Origin: Syngnathus acus
Lineage: Eukaryota > Chordata > Actinopteri > Syngnathiformes > Syngnathidae
Assembly: GCF_901709675.1 (NCBI RefSeq)
Contig: NC_051108.1
Coordinates: forward strand, 310,001-374,000
DNA length: 64,000 nt
Direction: 5' to 3'
Shown here one piece after another: positions 11,261-23,525 of the stretch. The first letter of the stretch is position 1, and every line of letters starts with the position of its first letter. The position numbers and the translations under genes were made by a program. The notes under the pieces are model-generated. The model was not told the origin of the DNA. It saw only the letters and a program-made list of their open reading frames with translations, and searched no databases.

Positions 11261-14200
11261 TCACCACAAGGATGTTTGGTAGTTGAACTTAATCTTCAGG
11301 AGATACTTGAGGTTAATTTGGGCTACGTCGTACACAATGTATCTGTGGCCGCGGTTAAGGAAACGGGAAGACGGAATATCAAGGTAACGCAAGCGACGCC
11401 GAGAGGCCGGCCCGTGCTGCAAGGATACTCGTTGTAGAGGAGACTGGTGTCGTCGATGTGGGTGTTGACCCCTTTCCCCAGAGGTACTTCCACGCCGTCT
11501 AAAGTGGCGGTGGCGGTCGACTCGGGAGCGGTTCGGCCCAAACCTGCACGGAAGGACCCAACATTGACCGCATTGTCTGTTTTGCCGGCATTTTCTTTCT
11601 TCTCATAAAGTAACGCACGCACGCACGCACGCACACAATCTTGCAATATTACAAGTCGGCGAGCGTGGCACCTTTAACGCTGTGTTTGCCTTTTGGTAGT
11701 TTAGCGATGTGGGAGGCCTTTTTCAGTTCATGCCTGGAATCGAGAAAAGAAAGATGAACACCATTAATCTGGGCCTTTGGTCTCCGTTTCCGACACGCGT
11801 CCGGATAGTCGGCGCTCACATGTTGCCGAGGGCGACCTCGGCGAGCAGCAGAATGCCGACGGGGTCCGACTGCGAGGTGTGACAGTAGTTGGCGCTCTTG
11901 GACACCATGTCGGCAAAATAGACGCCTTTGCCAAACATGTAACCCGTCTAGCCCCGCACAAGTTGGTTAGATGGCTAGAAGGCAGGGTTGGGCGGTCGCG
12001 CTTCTGAAAATGAGGCCGGCGCCAGACTCACCACCGGGGCTTCCGGGGGGGCGATACGAAGACCCTGCGACAGGATGCCAGCATAGTTGGTGGCGCGCGA
12101 GCCGTGCCACAGGAGCTGGCGATTGTGAAGCTCCTCAAAGGGCCGGAAGCGCTGGCGCTCTCCCTCGCGCTTGATTTTGAAAATCTGAAAGCACGCTCAT
12201 TTCAATCAGCTCAAATCGCATTGCTCTGCACGGGCAAAGCTATTCTCGTAAAGGAGTTCCTTCCGATTGTAAACTTAAGAATAATAAGTTGCAGTATTTG
12301 GGGCCGAGGGCCACTTACCTCTTGTACTTCCAGCGTGTACGTGTTGTGCGTGGCTGCGTGCGTGTTCTTAACATATTGCAGAATGATGTCAGCCTCCGGC
12401 GTGCCTTTGTCCACAACCTAGCCCAGCCCAACCCCAAAAAAAAAAAGAAAAAGAAATTGCAGACACGCGCAGACACAGATGGATCCAACCGGCGGAGGCA
12501 TCCCGACCTCAATGTCGGTCTTGAGCTTCTCGTAGTTGATATCGATGGGGTCGCTCTGGTTGTCCTGCGCTCCTCCTCTCAGCAGACTGTAAGCCACTTC
12601 GATGTCCAACAGGTTGTCCAGCATCTGAACCTTCGCCTGCCCGGCGACGCACGCATGTTTGGATCCCGGCGCCGACTTTGGGCTCGCGAGCGCATACCTG
12701 AATGTAGTCCAGGTTGCTGAGCAGCGGCGGTTTCTTCATGCCAAAGTCGTGCGGGATCAGCGTGTAGAAGCGATTGGACAAATCCAAAACGTGCGACTCG
12801 GCCGCGTTGTCCGACACCGCCTGTACCGAAGAAGCGCTTAGCGAGCCATTGTGCAGAGGTTTTCTCGTCACCAAAGTATTCCGACTTAAAGCCAGAAAAT
12901 GACAGTTGCGCATGAACAACAACCAGCAAGTTTTTTTTCTTTTCTTTCTCTCCTGTAAACTGACCTGCTGCACTTCAGTGAGGAGAGCGTAAGCGCTCTG
13001 GATTTGTCTCTTGCTCAGTTTTCCCAGCGGCATCTTCTGGAGGTCAATCTGAAAAAGGCCAAGAAAAAGGCTGGCGCCTCCGCACGGGTTTTGGCGGCGT
13101 AACTGGAAGTGGGAAGCGCCAAGCCCACCTCAAACTCCACCATGGCCTTCTTCATGCTTTCCACATCAAAGATCTGCTTGATCAGATCCTGGATAGGTTT
13201 GGCCAGCTTGGACTTGGTTCCCGCCGTGGCCGTCAGCCTCTTCACGGCTTCTTCGTCCTGCAGTCGCAAGCGGCGTAAGTGCCGACCGAGTGTCGCCTTT
13301 GTGCGTGTTTGTTGGGGCCGACCTGTCCGTAGTCGATCTCCAGCGGGTAGAACTTGTTGGGGTACTTGGTGAAGTTGGAGGCGCCCCATTCGTTGCCCGT
13401 CTTTTCTTTGTACACCGACAGGAAATTGTCGAGCGCCGAGTTCTTGTCGCCGACTTTGTCCAGCTTGTTACCCCCGATGGTGGTGCCCACCCGGCCCCAG
13501 GAGCGGAACACCCAGTACCTGCGCGGAAGGAAGGCAAGCGGCTAAGAACGTGCAGTCACAATGTACTCAAATCAAATGTTGAGAAGTCAACTGCTGGTGC
13601 GTCGCCATTAAGTCACTGCGGTGCCTTTTGCTGTGCGTGACGTGGCCACGGGGGGGGCAGTAGAACACAGCCATGCAGACAAACAAGCGTTACACTTCAC
13701 TACCGTGTGGAACTCAACAGAAATATGAGTACGCTTTTTTTCTTTCCCCGCAGACCTTTTCTGTACGTCATCCTCCAGCAGTTGCAGTTTGTAGTAGGAG
13801 TTGGTTCCCCGCATGATGTCCACCAGGCCCAGTGTGGCGCTGTACATTTTGCCGTTCTGCTCCAAAACGTGAGCACTGTTCTCCAGACCTGAGGAGGAGG
13901 TGAAATCGGTCAATGTTCATCAATGGAGCAAGTTCAGAGACCATGGCGGTAATGTATTTAAAGTGAGGCCACCTGAGTCCGGATCGACGGCAGCACCTCC
14001 TTTGACTGTCAATTTCATCTTCTTGGCTTTGCTCTTACCTGGAACGGTGAGCACATTTCAAACTTGAATTACACCTGAGAAAGGAAGTTGAGGTCACAAA
14101 CCAACAACCCGCAATAGAACCAAACGGAGAGGTGTCCGTATTTCCCACTACTAGGCTGGCACGTCCGTCCGTCCGTCCGCACATTGTCTGCTGACATGCA

Positions 14201-17200
14201 AGCTGGAGATGTAGCCAAGCGTGGGCCATCGCAGAGTGTTTCACCTTCTTCCTCTTTGACTCTGCCGGCGCTCTTGGAAGAAGCAGCGGCCCCCGACTTG
14301 GAGGGTGCGGCGGCGGGCGCCTCCACCTTGACCTCGGCCCCCCACGGGGAGATGGCGTGCAGGGAGACCAGCTCCCCGAGCGCTTTGCCCGACGACTTGA
14401 CGTCGGTGAGGAACTCCTCGGAGACCACGCGCACGCCCGCCTCCTTGGCCTCCTCCATTTTCTTGCCCATCTTCTCCACCTCCTCTGCGAGCGCGACATG
14501 ACACGTGAAGCGGGCGATACGGAGGTTTGCGAGTCTGCGGCGGGCTTTCTCACTCTTGGTGCTGATGCAGAGAGAAGCCTTGTTGGCCACCGTGCCGATC
14601 TTCCCCCCTAGCTGCTCCACGGCGGCCTTGACCTCATCTTTATTCTTGGACAGTTTGCCGACAGTCAGCAGCTTCATGCCGCTGAGAGGTTTGTCTGCGG
14701 CGGCAGAGACGCAACGCAGCGTTAGGGCCGCCCATGCTCCCTGACCGGACGTTTGGTCTCGCATCTCACCGGGAGGGCCGCCCCCCGGCAGCGGCACAGC
14801 GGGGACGCCGGAGACGCCAGCCAGAGGCTCGGCTTTGAGCGCGGCTTGGCTCGGAGCGGGTGCCGCCTCCTTGGGGTAAACTCTGTCCTGACGCTCAAAC
14901 TTGAACTTCTTGAGGAAAGGAACCTCGTGGAATTCCTAAAATGGAAAGATCTTGTCCTTTTGATAACGAGGTCATTGCGCAATAGCATTGGCGGCTAACA
15001 GGAAAGCCGTCCTTTTGTGAACTTCTAAGATGACACCTTCATCCAACTTTTTCCGTGGCCGGCCGGCCGTCCGTACCTTGGGGGTGAGCCAGTCTTTGCG
15101 TTGGGGTTTGGTGGTTCTGTACACGCACTTTGTCCAGGCCGAGATGTCCCCGGAGCAGTAATAGGCATCGCCCTTGAAGACCAACTGGCCAAAGCACTCC
15201 TTGCAGGGTTCCAGCGCGCCGAAGGCCATGCCGTCGGCCAAGCTGTCCACAACCTGTCGGTCGGTGGCAGTGGGTCGGGGTTTGACCAAAAGCTTGGGCA
15301 AAGATTGGTTTTGTTTTTTGGCGACGCGCTCACGTTGGACTCTCCCGAAGGAACCTCCTGGCCGTTAGCAATGAGCAGCTCCTTCATGTCATTGATGGAG
15401 CAATGCTTCCTCAGTTTGTCTTTAATGCTCCAGATCAGCTGGCTTTGGTCCTGCCAGGGCACACAAAAGCACTCAAGCAGGGGAGGGAGGGAGGGAGGGA
15501 GGGAGGTAGGGGGTGGTGCACGTGACGCTCAAATGGGAGTCAACGTTACCTTCAACTGAGCGTCCAATTTTTTCTTTTCCGCATCCTCCTCCTTCTTCTG
15601 CTTCTTTGACACTCCGTCCAACTCTTCGTTTTTGCGCTTTCTGGAAGAGAAGCAAGAAAAGGCTTTTTTTCCTCTTCTCTTTCCCCCCGCGCCACCAATC
15701 ATTTCAATTCTGAAGTTATTCAATGCGATATGAATGGAATGAAAGACACTTGCGCTCACCCTTCCGCTTTGACTGCCGGGAGCCTCTTCTTGAGCTCCTC
15801 CTTGTCTTCGGCCTTGAGCGCGTTGAAGCCCTTGAGCTGGGCGCCGCTGTACTCCGGCTTGAAGTCCAGCTCCTCCCTGCGGCCCACGAAGCAGGCCGTG
15901 TGGTACCAGCGGTCGATCAGGCCCAGCTGGGGCTTCTCCGGATCCACCGTCTTCTTCGACACGCGGATCTGATCCTGCCGGTTAAGCCCAAAATGTCAAG
16001 GCTCTGCCTAAAGCCATGAGAATTAGCGTGCACCCCTTTGTCGCAGATGTTACCACAGAGGAATGAATGAATGAATGAATGGGTTCTTTTTTTAAGACGA
16101 GGCTCGTTCTGAATTCCAAGCAAAATGGACATTGCATGGATTGATGGTCATTCAGGTAGAGGGAATCAATTCTTAATTGTGGACAAAAGACACGAGAACA
16201 AACCTTTTCTATTTTCAACTCGCAGCCCTTGCATGTGCTGCGGTTGGACTTGGCGTATTCCACGGCAAAGCCGTTGAGCGTCTTCTCTGCTTGCGCGCCG
16301 CCGCCGCCTTTCTTAGCCCCTTTTCCTAGCAAAACACAATCAGCGACCAATTCGTCAGGCCTCGGAATGGAGACTGACCTCCTCCTGCAGTTCCGCCGCT
16401 TTCGATGGCCTTCTTGACTTTCTCCTGGTCTTCCCAGCGAAGGGCGGAGAAGCCGTCGATGTCGGAAGGGGACTGGGCCGCCGCTCGCAGCCAGAAGCAA
16501 GAGAAGTGATGCCAATGTGGAACCTTGCCATCAAACATTGGTGACTGGAAGCAATGCAAAGCCATCAATGTTAACAGCATATTCGGGGGTCATCATGGGG
16601 CGTCTTGAAAGATCACAGGAAATGCTTGAAAACGTGGACTGGGTCAAAAAGGCAGTACAAATCAAATCGACCTGATTGATTCTCTCGATCTGATGCGGTA
16701 ACGATAGTGTGAATCAGGCAATACGTTCGGACCACTGACTAATTCTAAGATGCGAATTTGCACAGTAATAAAACCTAAACTTGACGTTCGATGAAATGGG
16801 GAGTCCGGGCCAAGAGACCGAACGTGAAGGGATGGATCGTTCCCAGTGGCCGGCCGGCCGACGGACGGACGGACGGCAGCCTTTCCAAAGCTAACAACGG
16901 CTTCCGCCTACACAATGGACACGTCCATTCAACAGTACATTCAATGTGTGAAAATACGAACTTTATTCAACAATGATGCCTCGTATTGTTTCAAAGGTAC
17001 ATCAATCAAGAAAACTCGACGTTAGCCCCTTAGCTCGGGTGCTTTGGGTCAAATTTGAGAAGCGGAGACGGACGGACGGACGGAAGAACGGCGCTAACCT
17101 GCACCATGATGGCCATTCGGAGCGAGTCTTTGGCGATGTTTTCCTTGCACTTCTTACACGACGCGCGGCCGCTCTTAGCGTACTCGGCCTTGTAGAGCTT

Positions 17201-17221
17201 GTCCTCTTGAGAGTCCGCCAT
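11261..17221 (-). CDS. parp1: Poly(ADP-ribose) polymerase 1
   Basis: Nuclear DNA-break sensor that transfers ADP-ribose from NAD+ to proteins. The gene has over twenty small exons, beginning with exon 1 at 17221-about 17099 and ending with the last exon at about 11350-11261. Domains in order: Zn1 (CKKC, then WHHFSC), Zn2 (CKGC, then RWYHTAC), Zn3 ([10 protein letters not shown]...YYCSGD), BRCT ([17 protein letters not shown]), WGR (RSWGRVGT), helical domain ([20 protein letters not shown]) and the ART domain. The catalytic H-Y-E residues are visible in [22 protein letters not shown] and LLYNEYIVYD. The Glu codon is split between the last two exons (GA|A). It ends KFNYQTSLW. The linker caspase motif reads EELD|G rather than DEVD|G. 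All four zinc-finger cysteine/histidine sets look intact, so an active enzyme is expected. Confidence 0.97.
14485..14553 (-). other. 69-nt stop-free intron inside the PARP1 BRCT coding region
   Basis: GTGAGA donor and CGCTCGCAG acceptor. Removing it restores the conserved STKKEVEK junction. The intron is a multiple of three and has no stop, so retention would insert 23 residues. Confidence 0.75.
16062..16081. repeat. (AATG)n microsatellite
   Basis: Five GAATGAAT-type units in a parp1 intron between the Zn2-coding exons. Confidence 0.85.
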
Positions 17222-18192
17222 CTTCGTCTTGTTTTGGAGGAAAAGCGGACGAAGAGAAAAAGACGAAAGTTCAACACTCGACACAACAATCGGAGCGGCA
17301 AAGCCCGCGTGCTGGCCTGTTCAGAGAGAGAGCGGGCAAAACAGGAGGTCTCATTCTCGCTCGCTTTTCGCACACCGAAACGAAACGAAACGCTGGCGAG
17401 TTGCGCCGTATGTGCACTTGAAAAGGTCACATTTGTCAAATAATTCCCCCGGATCGGTAAATCGACATGAAAACTTCGACACATTCAAAATTCAATGAAT
17501 CTTTATGAGCCATCTGTATTGAATAGACGATCAGACCCCGTGTAGACAGCACGAATCGAGTGGAGAATAATCGTCCAGAACCTTGCAAGCGCTTCATGCG
17601 CTCGTCGCTTTCATTTGTCTGGAAAGCAGCATCATCATCATCATCATCATAAACTACTGGCGCTCGTTTTCAAAACTACCGAATAAATAGTCATTCTTTC
17701 GACTTTTTTTATTCGACTTTTAACAGTAGGTTACAGTCTCAGTTTGAAAAGCATTCCAAATAAACATATAAAAATCACTGCATGATTATTTGAAGAACAC
17801 AGGTCAACCATTGTTTACGATGTTTTCAAATCTGAGATGCAAGTCAACATTTCTAGATTTGTTTGTTTATTTGCACTGAGCTATGCTTTCCAAAATAAAA
17901 GCCAGTGTTTTATTTGTATTCCACACAGAAGACTACAGTTAGAGATCAAGCATTGAAAGATTATACAGCTCATTGTATATCTTGGAGAGGTTGTTGAGGT
18001 CGTTGTGATTTGAGGTATACAATAGTTTGGCTTGAAGGTTTCAGACCCCGATGAAGACGACAATTGGCCTTGACAACGTCCTCATTGTCACGATACAAAG
18101 TAATTGAAAATGATACGTTAAAGTAGGGTATGTAGGCTACTGCAGAGGTATGGCAGAACTTGAGTCTGGGTCACTTTGAATGGGTTCTGCCA
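17222..18192. other. Intergenic interval upstream of parp1
   Basis: It contains the parp1 promoter side and the 3' UTR of the downstream cyclase gene, with a minus-strand AATAAA at about 17913-17908. A short (ATC)n tract occurs at 17630-17649. I see no coding exon. Confidence 0.6.
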
Positions 18193-20081
18193 TCAGCGCT
18201 TGAGGTTGCAGGTTGACAGAGTGAATCCCCCCCCGTTGGTCTCCCTCAGCCTCTCCTTGTGTCTGCCTTGGACCAGACTGAACACGATGCCCGCCAGCGT
18301 CATGCGTCCCTCCATCCTGGCCCCCGGGCGTCCGTCCGGCGCCGAAACGGCTCTCTTGCTGCGTATGGTGCTGATGAAGTAGGTACGCACTTTGCCCCGA
18401 CACTCGCTCACCTGCGAGAACACGGACTTGACGGAAGCGGACACGCACGCACGTCTGCCAGTTATTCCGTCCGTCGGGCGATCCGACACTCACCCCCTTG
18501 ACAAAGATCTCCCCGCGCAGCTCCAAGACAAAGCCCCACTCTGCCAGGATCCTGCGGGTGGCCTCGGGCACCTGGATGCGTCCGCTCACCCCTGTGCTGT
18601 CCATGCGGCTGGCCAAGTTCACCGTGGAGCCCCAGATGTCGTACTGCGGTTTGCTGGCACCGATCACGCCCGCTACCACCGGCCCGTGAGCGATGCCTAA
18701 GGTACCGACAAATCACCACCCTGAGACATATACGTACGCTGTCGTAGGCCGCCGCAGAAGCTTTGTAGAATGCCCTTTGTTGTCAACTTCCCGTCCGAGG
18801 AAACACACCCGAGTGTCGCCGGACAAGGAGCGATGGCGCATGTCCACCGACTTACCGACACGGAGCTGGAAGTCTTTGGCGGAGTGCCTGTTCATCTCTT
18901 TCAAGGTCTCCTGCATCGCCAGAGCAAATAGAACCAGTTCGCTCAAGTGATTCCATTCGTCCATGGACGTCTGCGAGGGAGGCGGATGAGGAGTCACGTG
19001 GCTAGGAAAGTTCACGTGGAAAGCAAAAAAAGGGCTCTCTCCCACCTGCTTGTCGGGCGCCAGACCGGAAGCGGCCATATAGCAGCTGCCGACGGTCTTG
19101 ATCTTCTCCACGTAATGAAAGTATGACTCCTCCAGCAACTAGACGGCAAACATTTGATTTGAAACCTATGTCCTCTAGATTAGCTGACGGGAGCCCAAGT
19201 TAGCTAAGCCGAGCCCGGCGCTAACGCGAGTCACCTCGTCGAAGCCGGCTATGATCTCGTTGAGGAGTCGGAGGCAATCCACACCTTCGTGCCTGATCTC
19301 CTTTTGCTCAAAGTATTCGTTAAATCCAGCGATAGACGCAAACATCACCCCCACCTCGTCGTAGGACTGCGAGTAGAGCTCCTGCAGAGGAACCCTGACT
19401 CTCAATGACTCAATTGGAGGGGGGGCGCAAAAAGACGATCGATGGTTTCCATGTGCGGCGGATCCGCTCTGCACACGCACCTCATCGTTCTTGCTGCGGT
19501 CCAAGAAGTGGCGGGCCACGTGCATGGGCAGAATATTGTGCAGCAGACACTCATTGTGCTCCCGCAGCTCCCGCATGTCCTCCACTTCCTGCTGAGCCTG
19601 CAGACGCCACAGGAAGTCCTGCCTGGCGGTGGCCTCCCACTGGACAGCAAATACAAGTCGGACCCGCTCCGATCCTTGCCAAAGATCCGAAAGGCGGACC
19701 AGTCGGTACCTGGCGTCCGTTGTAAAAGACGGCCACGATGAACATGACCAAGAGGAGGATGGCGATGCCTTTTCTCCTCACGTAGTAAGACCTGTGCACC
19801 ATGTACACAAGAGAGAAAAAAACCCCCGAAAAGACAAAGATAAAAACTTCTTGGACGTGTTAAGATCTGAATTTGCAAGTCGGACCCATGCGGCATGTCT
19901 TGGCGCGCGAGAGACAGGAAGGCCAGATGGATGAGGTAGGAATAGATGGCCACGGCCAGCAGCAGCACGGCCAGCTTCAGCAGGGAGTTGAGACGAAGGA
20001 ACACGGCGCACGTCACCATGGCGATCACGCCGCTCAGCACAAACACCTGAGGGAAGAAGGGAAAGGAGCCACTTTGGAGCT

Positions 20082-20148
<67 letters not shown>

Positions 20149-21963
20149 AGTTCACCTCACTCGACTTGGTTACCTCCGGGTAGGAACACACGGTGAGAGC
20201 CGATGACGCCGTGTTGGTCTTTTCCATCTGGTGAGCTCCTCCCGCGTCTGTCAGAACGCACCACAACTACACCCAGGCACACAAATGATGAGTTTGACAC
20301 GCAAAGTCTTTTCTTTGAACATGGAGGTGCGCTCACAATGTCCGTGGAGGCCAAACCAAAGTTGATGACAACGGTAGTGAGGGTGAGCGTGTTGCGAGCG
20401 CCGTTGTTCTCGTGGATCCAGCAGCAGAACTGCTGCAGCGCGGCCGGGCTCCATTTGAACTCCTCGGCCAGCGCCAGCAGCAGCAGCAGCGTGTAGGTGA
20501 GCAGGAACAGGGAAAACTGCACCATGGCTGGTATCAGCCTGGGAGGGAACAGATGATGAAAAGGGTCTGAGGACAGGAACCAAGCGCCGTCTTGTCGGCC
20601 ATTCCCTGCCTGGGTGCCGGGATGAGGGCCTGGGCGGCCATGACAAAGAGCAGCATGATGAAGGAGCAGAGCAGGTTGGAGTTGAACATTTCGTCTCTCA
20701 TCTGGGAAAACTGAAGATCGGAGCGGTCAAGTTTGCCGCACACAGACAGTTTGGCGCGGGCGCGCGGTTGTGCCACGCGCCCGGGACAAATGTGCGGCCG
20801 TACCTTGTCCTCCACGTGCGTGTCCTTGAATAGCAGCGACAGAGGACTGATGTGTTCCTTGTGCATACGCTCGCTGCTGCGGACCTCGATGGCGCGTTTG
20901 ATGCGTTGGTTGATTTCCTTGGAGGTGGACGGCCATATGTTGGGCAGCGACCCGTTGGTGAACGAGGCCAAGATCTGCAAGGCAACGGACGCCAGATTGA
21001 GCCCGTCGGCACCGCGGCCGGGAGGGAGGCCTGGAGTCGAGACGTACGCTGTTCATGTCGACGGCGCTGCCGAAAGGAGTTTGGTGGCCGCGACTGGTTT
21101 TGCGGACTTTGCGAGGCTCGGCGCGCTCATCTCGGGGGATGTCCTCCTGAGGGCAAATGAGGAAGGTGGCGATGTTGTGTCGCCGCAGGAACTCGTTCCT
21201 GTCACCTCCGTGTCCGTCCTCTGTCTTGTAGGTGCCTTCCAGGGAGTCCAGGGTGGCCTTGGAGATATGGATCCTCCTGTGGAGAGAAGGGAAATGAAAC
21301 CCGGAGCGGAGCCCGGAGCCCCGCCCGTTACGCCGACGGCCGGAGCCCCGGCCGTTACGCCGACGGCCGGAGCCCCGCCCGTTACGCCGACGGCCGGAGC
21401 CCCTCACCCCGGTATGCCGCCCGCCTCCAGCATGTTGGCGATGCCCACGTCCCAAGACCAAACGTCAAACTGCCATTTCTGCAGACCCAGCACCCCGCAC
21501 AGGACCGAGCCCGAATGGATGCCGATCCTCATGTCCATGTTAAAGTTGAGCTGCCTGCGGACGGACCTGGGGGCGGCGAGATGACGTCAGACGCGTTTTG
21601 GTAGCGACTGGGCGGATGGGCGGGAGTCATCACCGTATGGTGTTGATCATGGCCAGACCCATTTCCACGCAGTGCCGGGCGTGGGCGCGTTGGGGTTCCG
21701 GGACCCCGGACACGCAATAATAACAGTCCCCGAGTATCTTGATTCGCAGGCACTGGTGCTCCTGCGACAAACACGCCGAGCGAGGTTGGCGTAGAAGCAA
21801 AACGCGGGCCAAAGCGCTGGCTCGGCTCGGCTTTCTACCTCGGCCAAATGGTCAAAGCGTCCAAAGAGCTCGTTGAGGGTTCGAACCAAATCCTGAGCTG
21901 ACAAGTTCATGGATAGCAGAGTAAAGCCCTTGATGTCGGCAAAAAGGATGCTGTCGAGCAGAC

Positions 21964-22000
<37 letters not shown>

Positions 22001-23525
22001 GCGCGAGAGAGAGACGGATCAGATCCGGTTCTGCATTTGAGGACTGGCAACAAAATTTAAATTTCGTTGTACATGTGACAATGACAAATAAAGATCTATT
22101 CTATTCTAAAACCCACCTGACATCTTTGTAGTGGTGAATATAAATCTTGTGAAACTCTTGAGGAATGAGCTCATCTTCCATGGAGCTCATGTCGGCGATC
22201 ATTTCCAAGGCGACAAAGCGGGGCAAAATGGACAAGACCAGACGCTCCTTTGGCGGAGAAACGTCGGTGGTCAAATCCTAGCCGCCGGGGGCCGGGTGTC
22301 TTACCTGTCGCTGGTTCTCCTGCTCCAGCCGGAGGCGGCCTTCGATGCAGCGCCGCGTTTCCAGGAACACCTGGCGCTGCGAATGATCGCTCAGGTAGTG
22401 AATGAAGAATCCGGCCGTGTTCATCCCCAGGTACAGGAGGCCTTGGGCCAGCACCTACGACCACCAAAGTTGCACTTGATGGAACGGAGCCAGAAGGTGG
22501 AGAATCTCGGGCTCACCTTGGTCAAGAGCACGGCGTCGTGACGGAAGCGTACGATCTCGGCCGCCAGCTGCAGCGCCGACGTCAGCGAGCCGGCGCACAT
22601 GGCCCACGCCAGCGGTAGGGGAAGCAGCGTGTAGGTGGCAAACAGCGTGAACAGAAGGTACCACGACGGGTCTTTCTCCAGACCGTAGACCAGTCCTCCC
22701 AGAACCTGAGCCGTCTGCGACAGCCAGCTGGCCAGCCCGGCGTAATGAAGCCACCTGGGCGACATGGAGTCCTTATAGGTGAGCACCCCCACGCACAGCG
22801 CCACGGCAAACACCATGAAGGCGCACGTCAAGCAGCCTCGCAGGGGCTCGGCCGCCGCTGCCGCCGCCGCTAGCGCCGCCGCCTCCTCCTCCTCCTCGCG
22901 CGCCAAGGCCAGGTACAGAACCAGGATCTGCAGCTTGGCCACGGCATCGATCACATTGGTGATGGCCAGGGAGTTGCGTCTTTGGTGGGACGAGTGCTGC
23001 TGGTAGAGTTTTTCCAGGTCTTTGGACTTGAAGGTGTGCCTCAGGGTGGGGATGTAAATGCCGTGAATAATGCGGCCCCAGTGCACAAAGAAGTCGGCGT
23101 CGCTGGCGTATTCGTTGGCGCCGGGCCCTCCCACGCTGTGGCTGAGGGAGCCGCGCATGTGGGAGGGGTGCACCCGAAAGGTGGAGGAGCGCCGCTTGAC
23201 TCCGCGCGAGGCCTTGCTGCGGATCTGCCGGTTGATTTCTTCCATGTGGGCGTCGGTCACAAAGATCTTGCGAGCTGGCTCCACGCCCACCTGTCACGCC
23301 GCAAAAGCACCATTCGGACAGGTTCTCCCGGGAGCCCGAGGCCGGCCGGCCGACGGCGGCGGCGTTCACCTGAGCGCTGAGCTCCTGCTGGATGATGATG
23401 TGCTTGACGGCGTTCTGCCACAGCATCTTTTTCCGCCTCAGCCCCGGGGACAGGGTGGCGCCGGGGCGGGGCGGCTCGCGCAGCTCCGTGGAGGAGACCT
23501 GTGTCGTCTCTGCAAAGGTCACCAT
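18193..23525 (-). CDS. Membrane adenylyl cyclase, ADCY8-like
   Basis: Plasma-membrane enzyme converting ATP to cAMP. About twenty exons; the start ATG at 23525 sits in a strong CCGCCATGG context. The N-terminal [14 protein letters not shown] resembles the type 8 calmodulin-binding segment, followed by [16 protein letters not shown] and a six-helix membrane block. C1a has ILFADIKGF and [11 protein letters not shown] (both metal aspartates), then [11 protein letters not shown] second membrane block includes [21 protein letters not shown]2 has [27 protein letters not shown] and [18 protein letters not shown]. The tail ([19 protein letters not shown]) resembles the type 8 IQ-like region. Type 8 fits far better than type 3 or type 1. 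An Ala/Glu homopolymer insertion (about 22851-22903) sits in the first membrane domain. It diverges clearly from human ADCY8, so it may be a paralogue; I leave the symbol blank. Confidence 0.9.
20082..20148. repeat. (CAGC)n tetranucleotide repeat
   Basis: About 16 perfect units in the cyclase intron just before the exon beginning [11 protein letters not shown]. It reads GGCT in the sense strand and makes a spurious LAGW-repeat reading frame. Confidence 0.92.
21302..21404. repeat. GC-rich minisatellite in a cyclase intron
   Basis: Three near-identical 30-bp copies containing GTTACGCCGACGGCCGGAGC, between two C1 exons of the cyclase gene. Confidence 0.88.
21959..22000. repeat. (GACA)n tetranucleotide repeat
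   Basis: About ten AGAC units in the cyclase intron directly before the exon encoding ILFADIKGF. Confidence 0.9.
22050..22108 (+). mobile_element. L2-type LINE 3' tail fragment (candidate)
   Basis: The segment carries AAATTTCGTTGTACATGTG, then ACAATGACAAATAAAG, and ends in ATTCTATTCT pentamers. This resembles the 3' terminus of fish L2-like LINEs as I recall it. No coding part of the element is present. Assignment rests on memory of the tail motif. Confidence 0.5.

Noticed and set aside
19778-20266. 162-codon minus-strand frame with LAGW repeats
   Set aside because: It reads through the (CAGC)n intron repeat between two true cyclase exons.
18193-23525. Assignment of the cyclase to ADCY3, expected from the POMC/EFR3B neighbourhood
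   Set aside because: The C1, C2, membrane and C-terminal segments read as type 8, not type 3.
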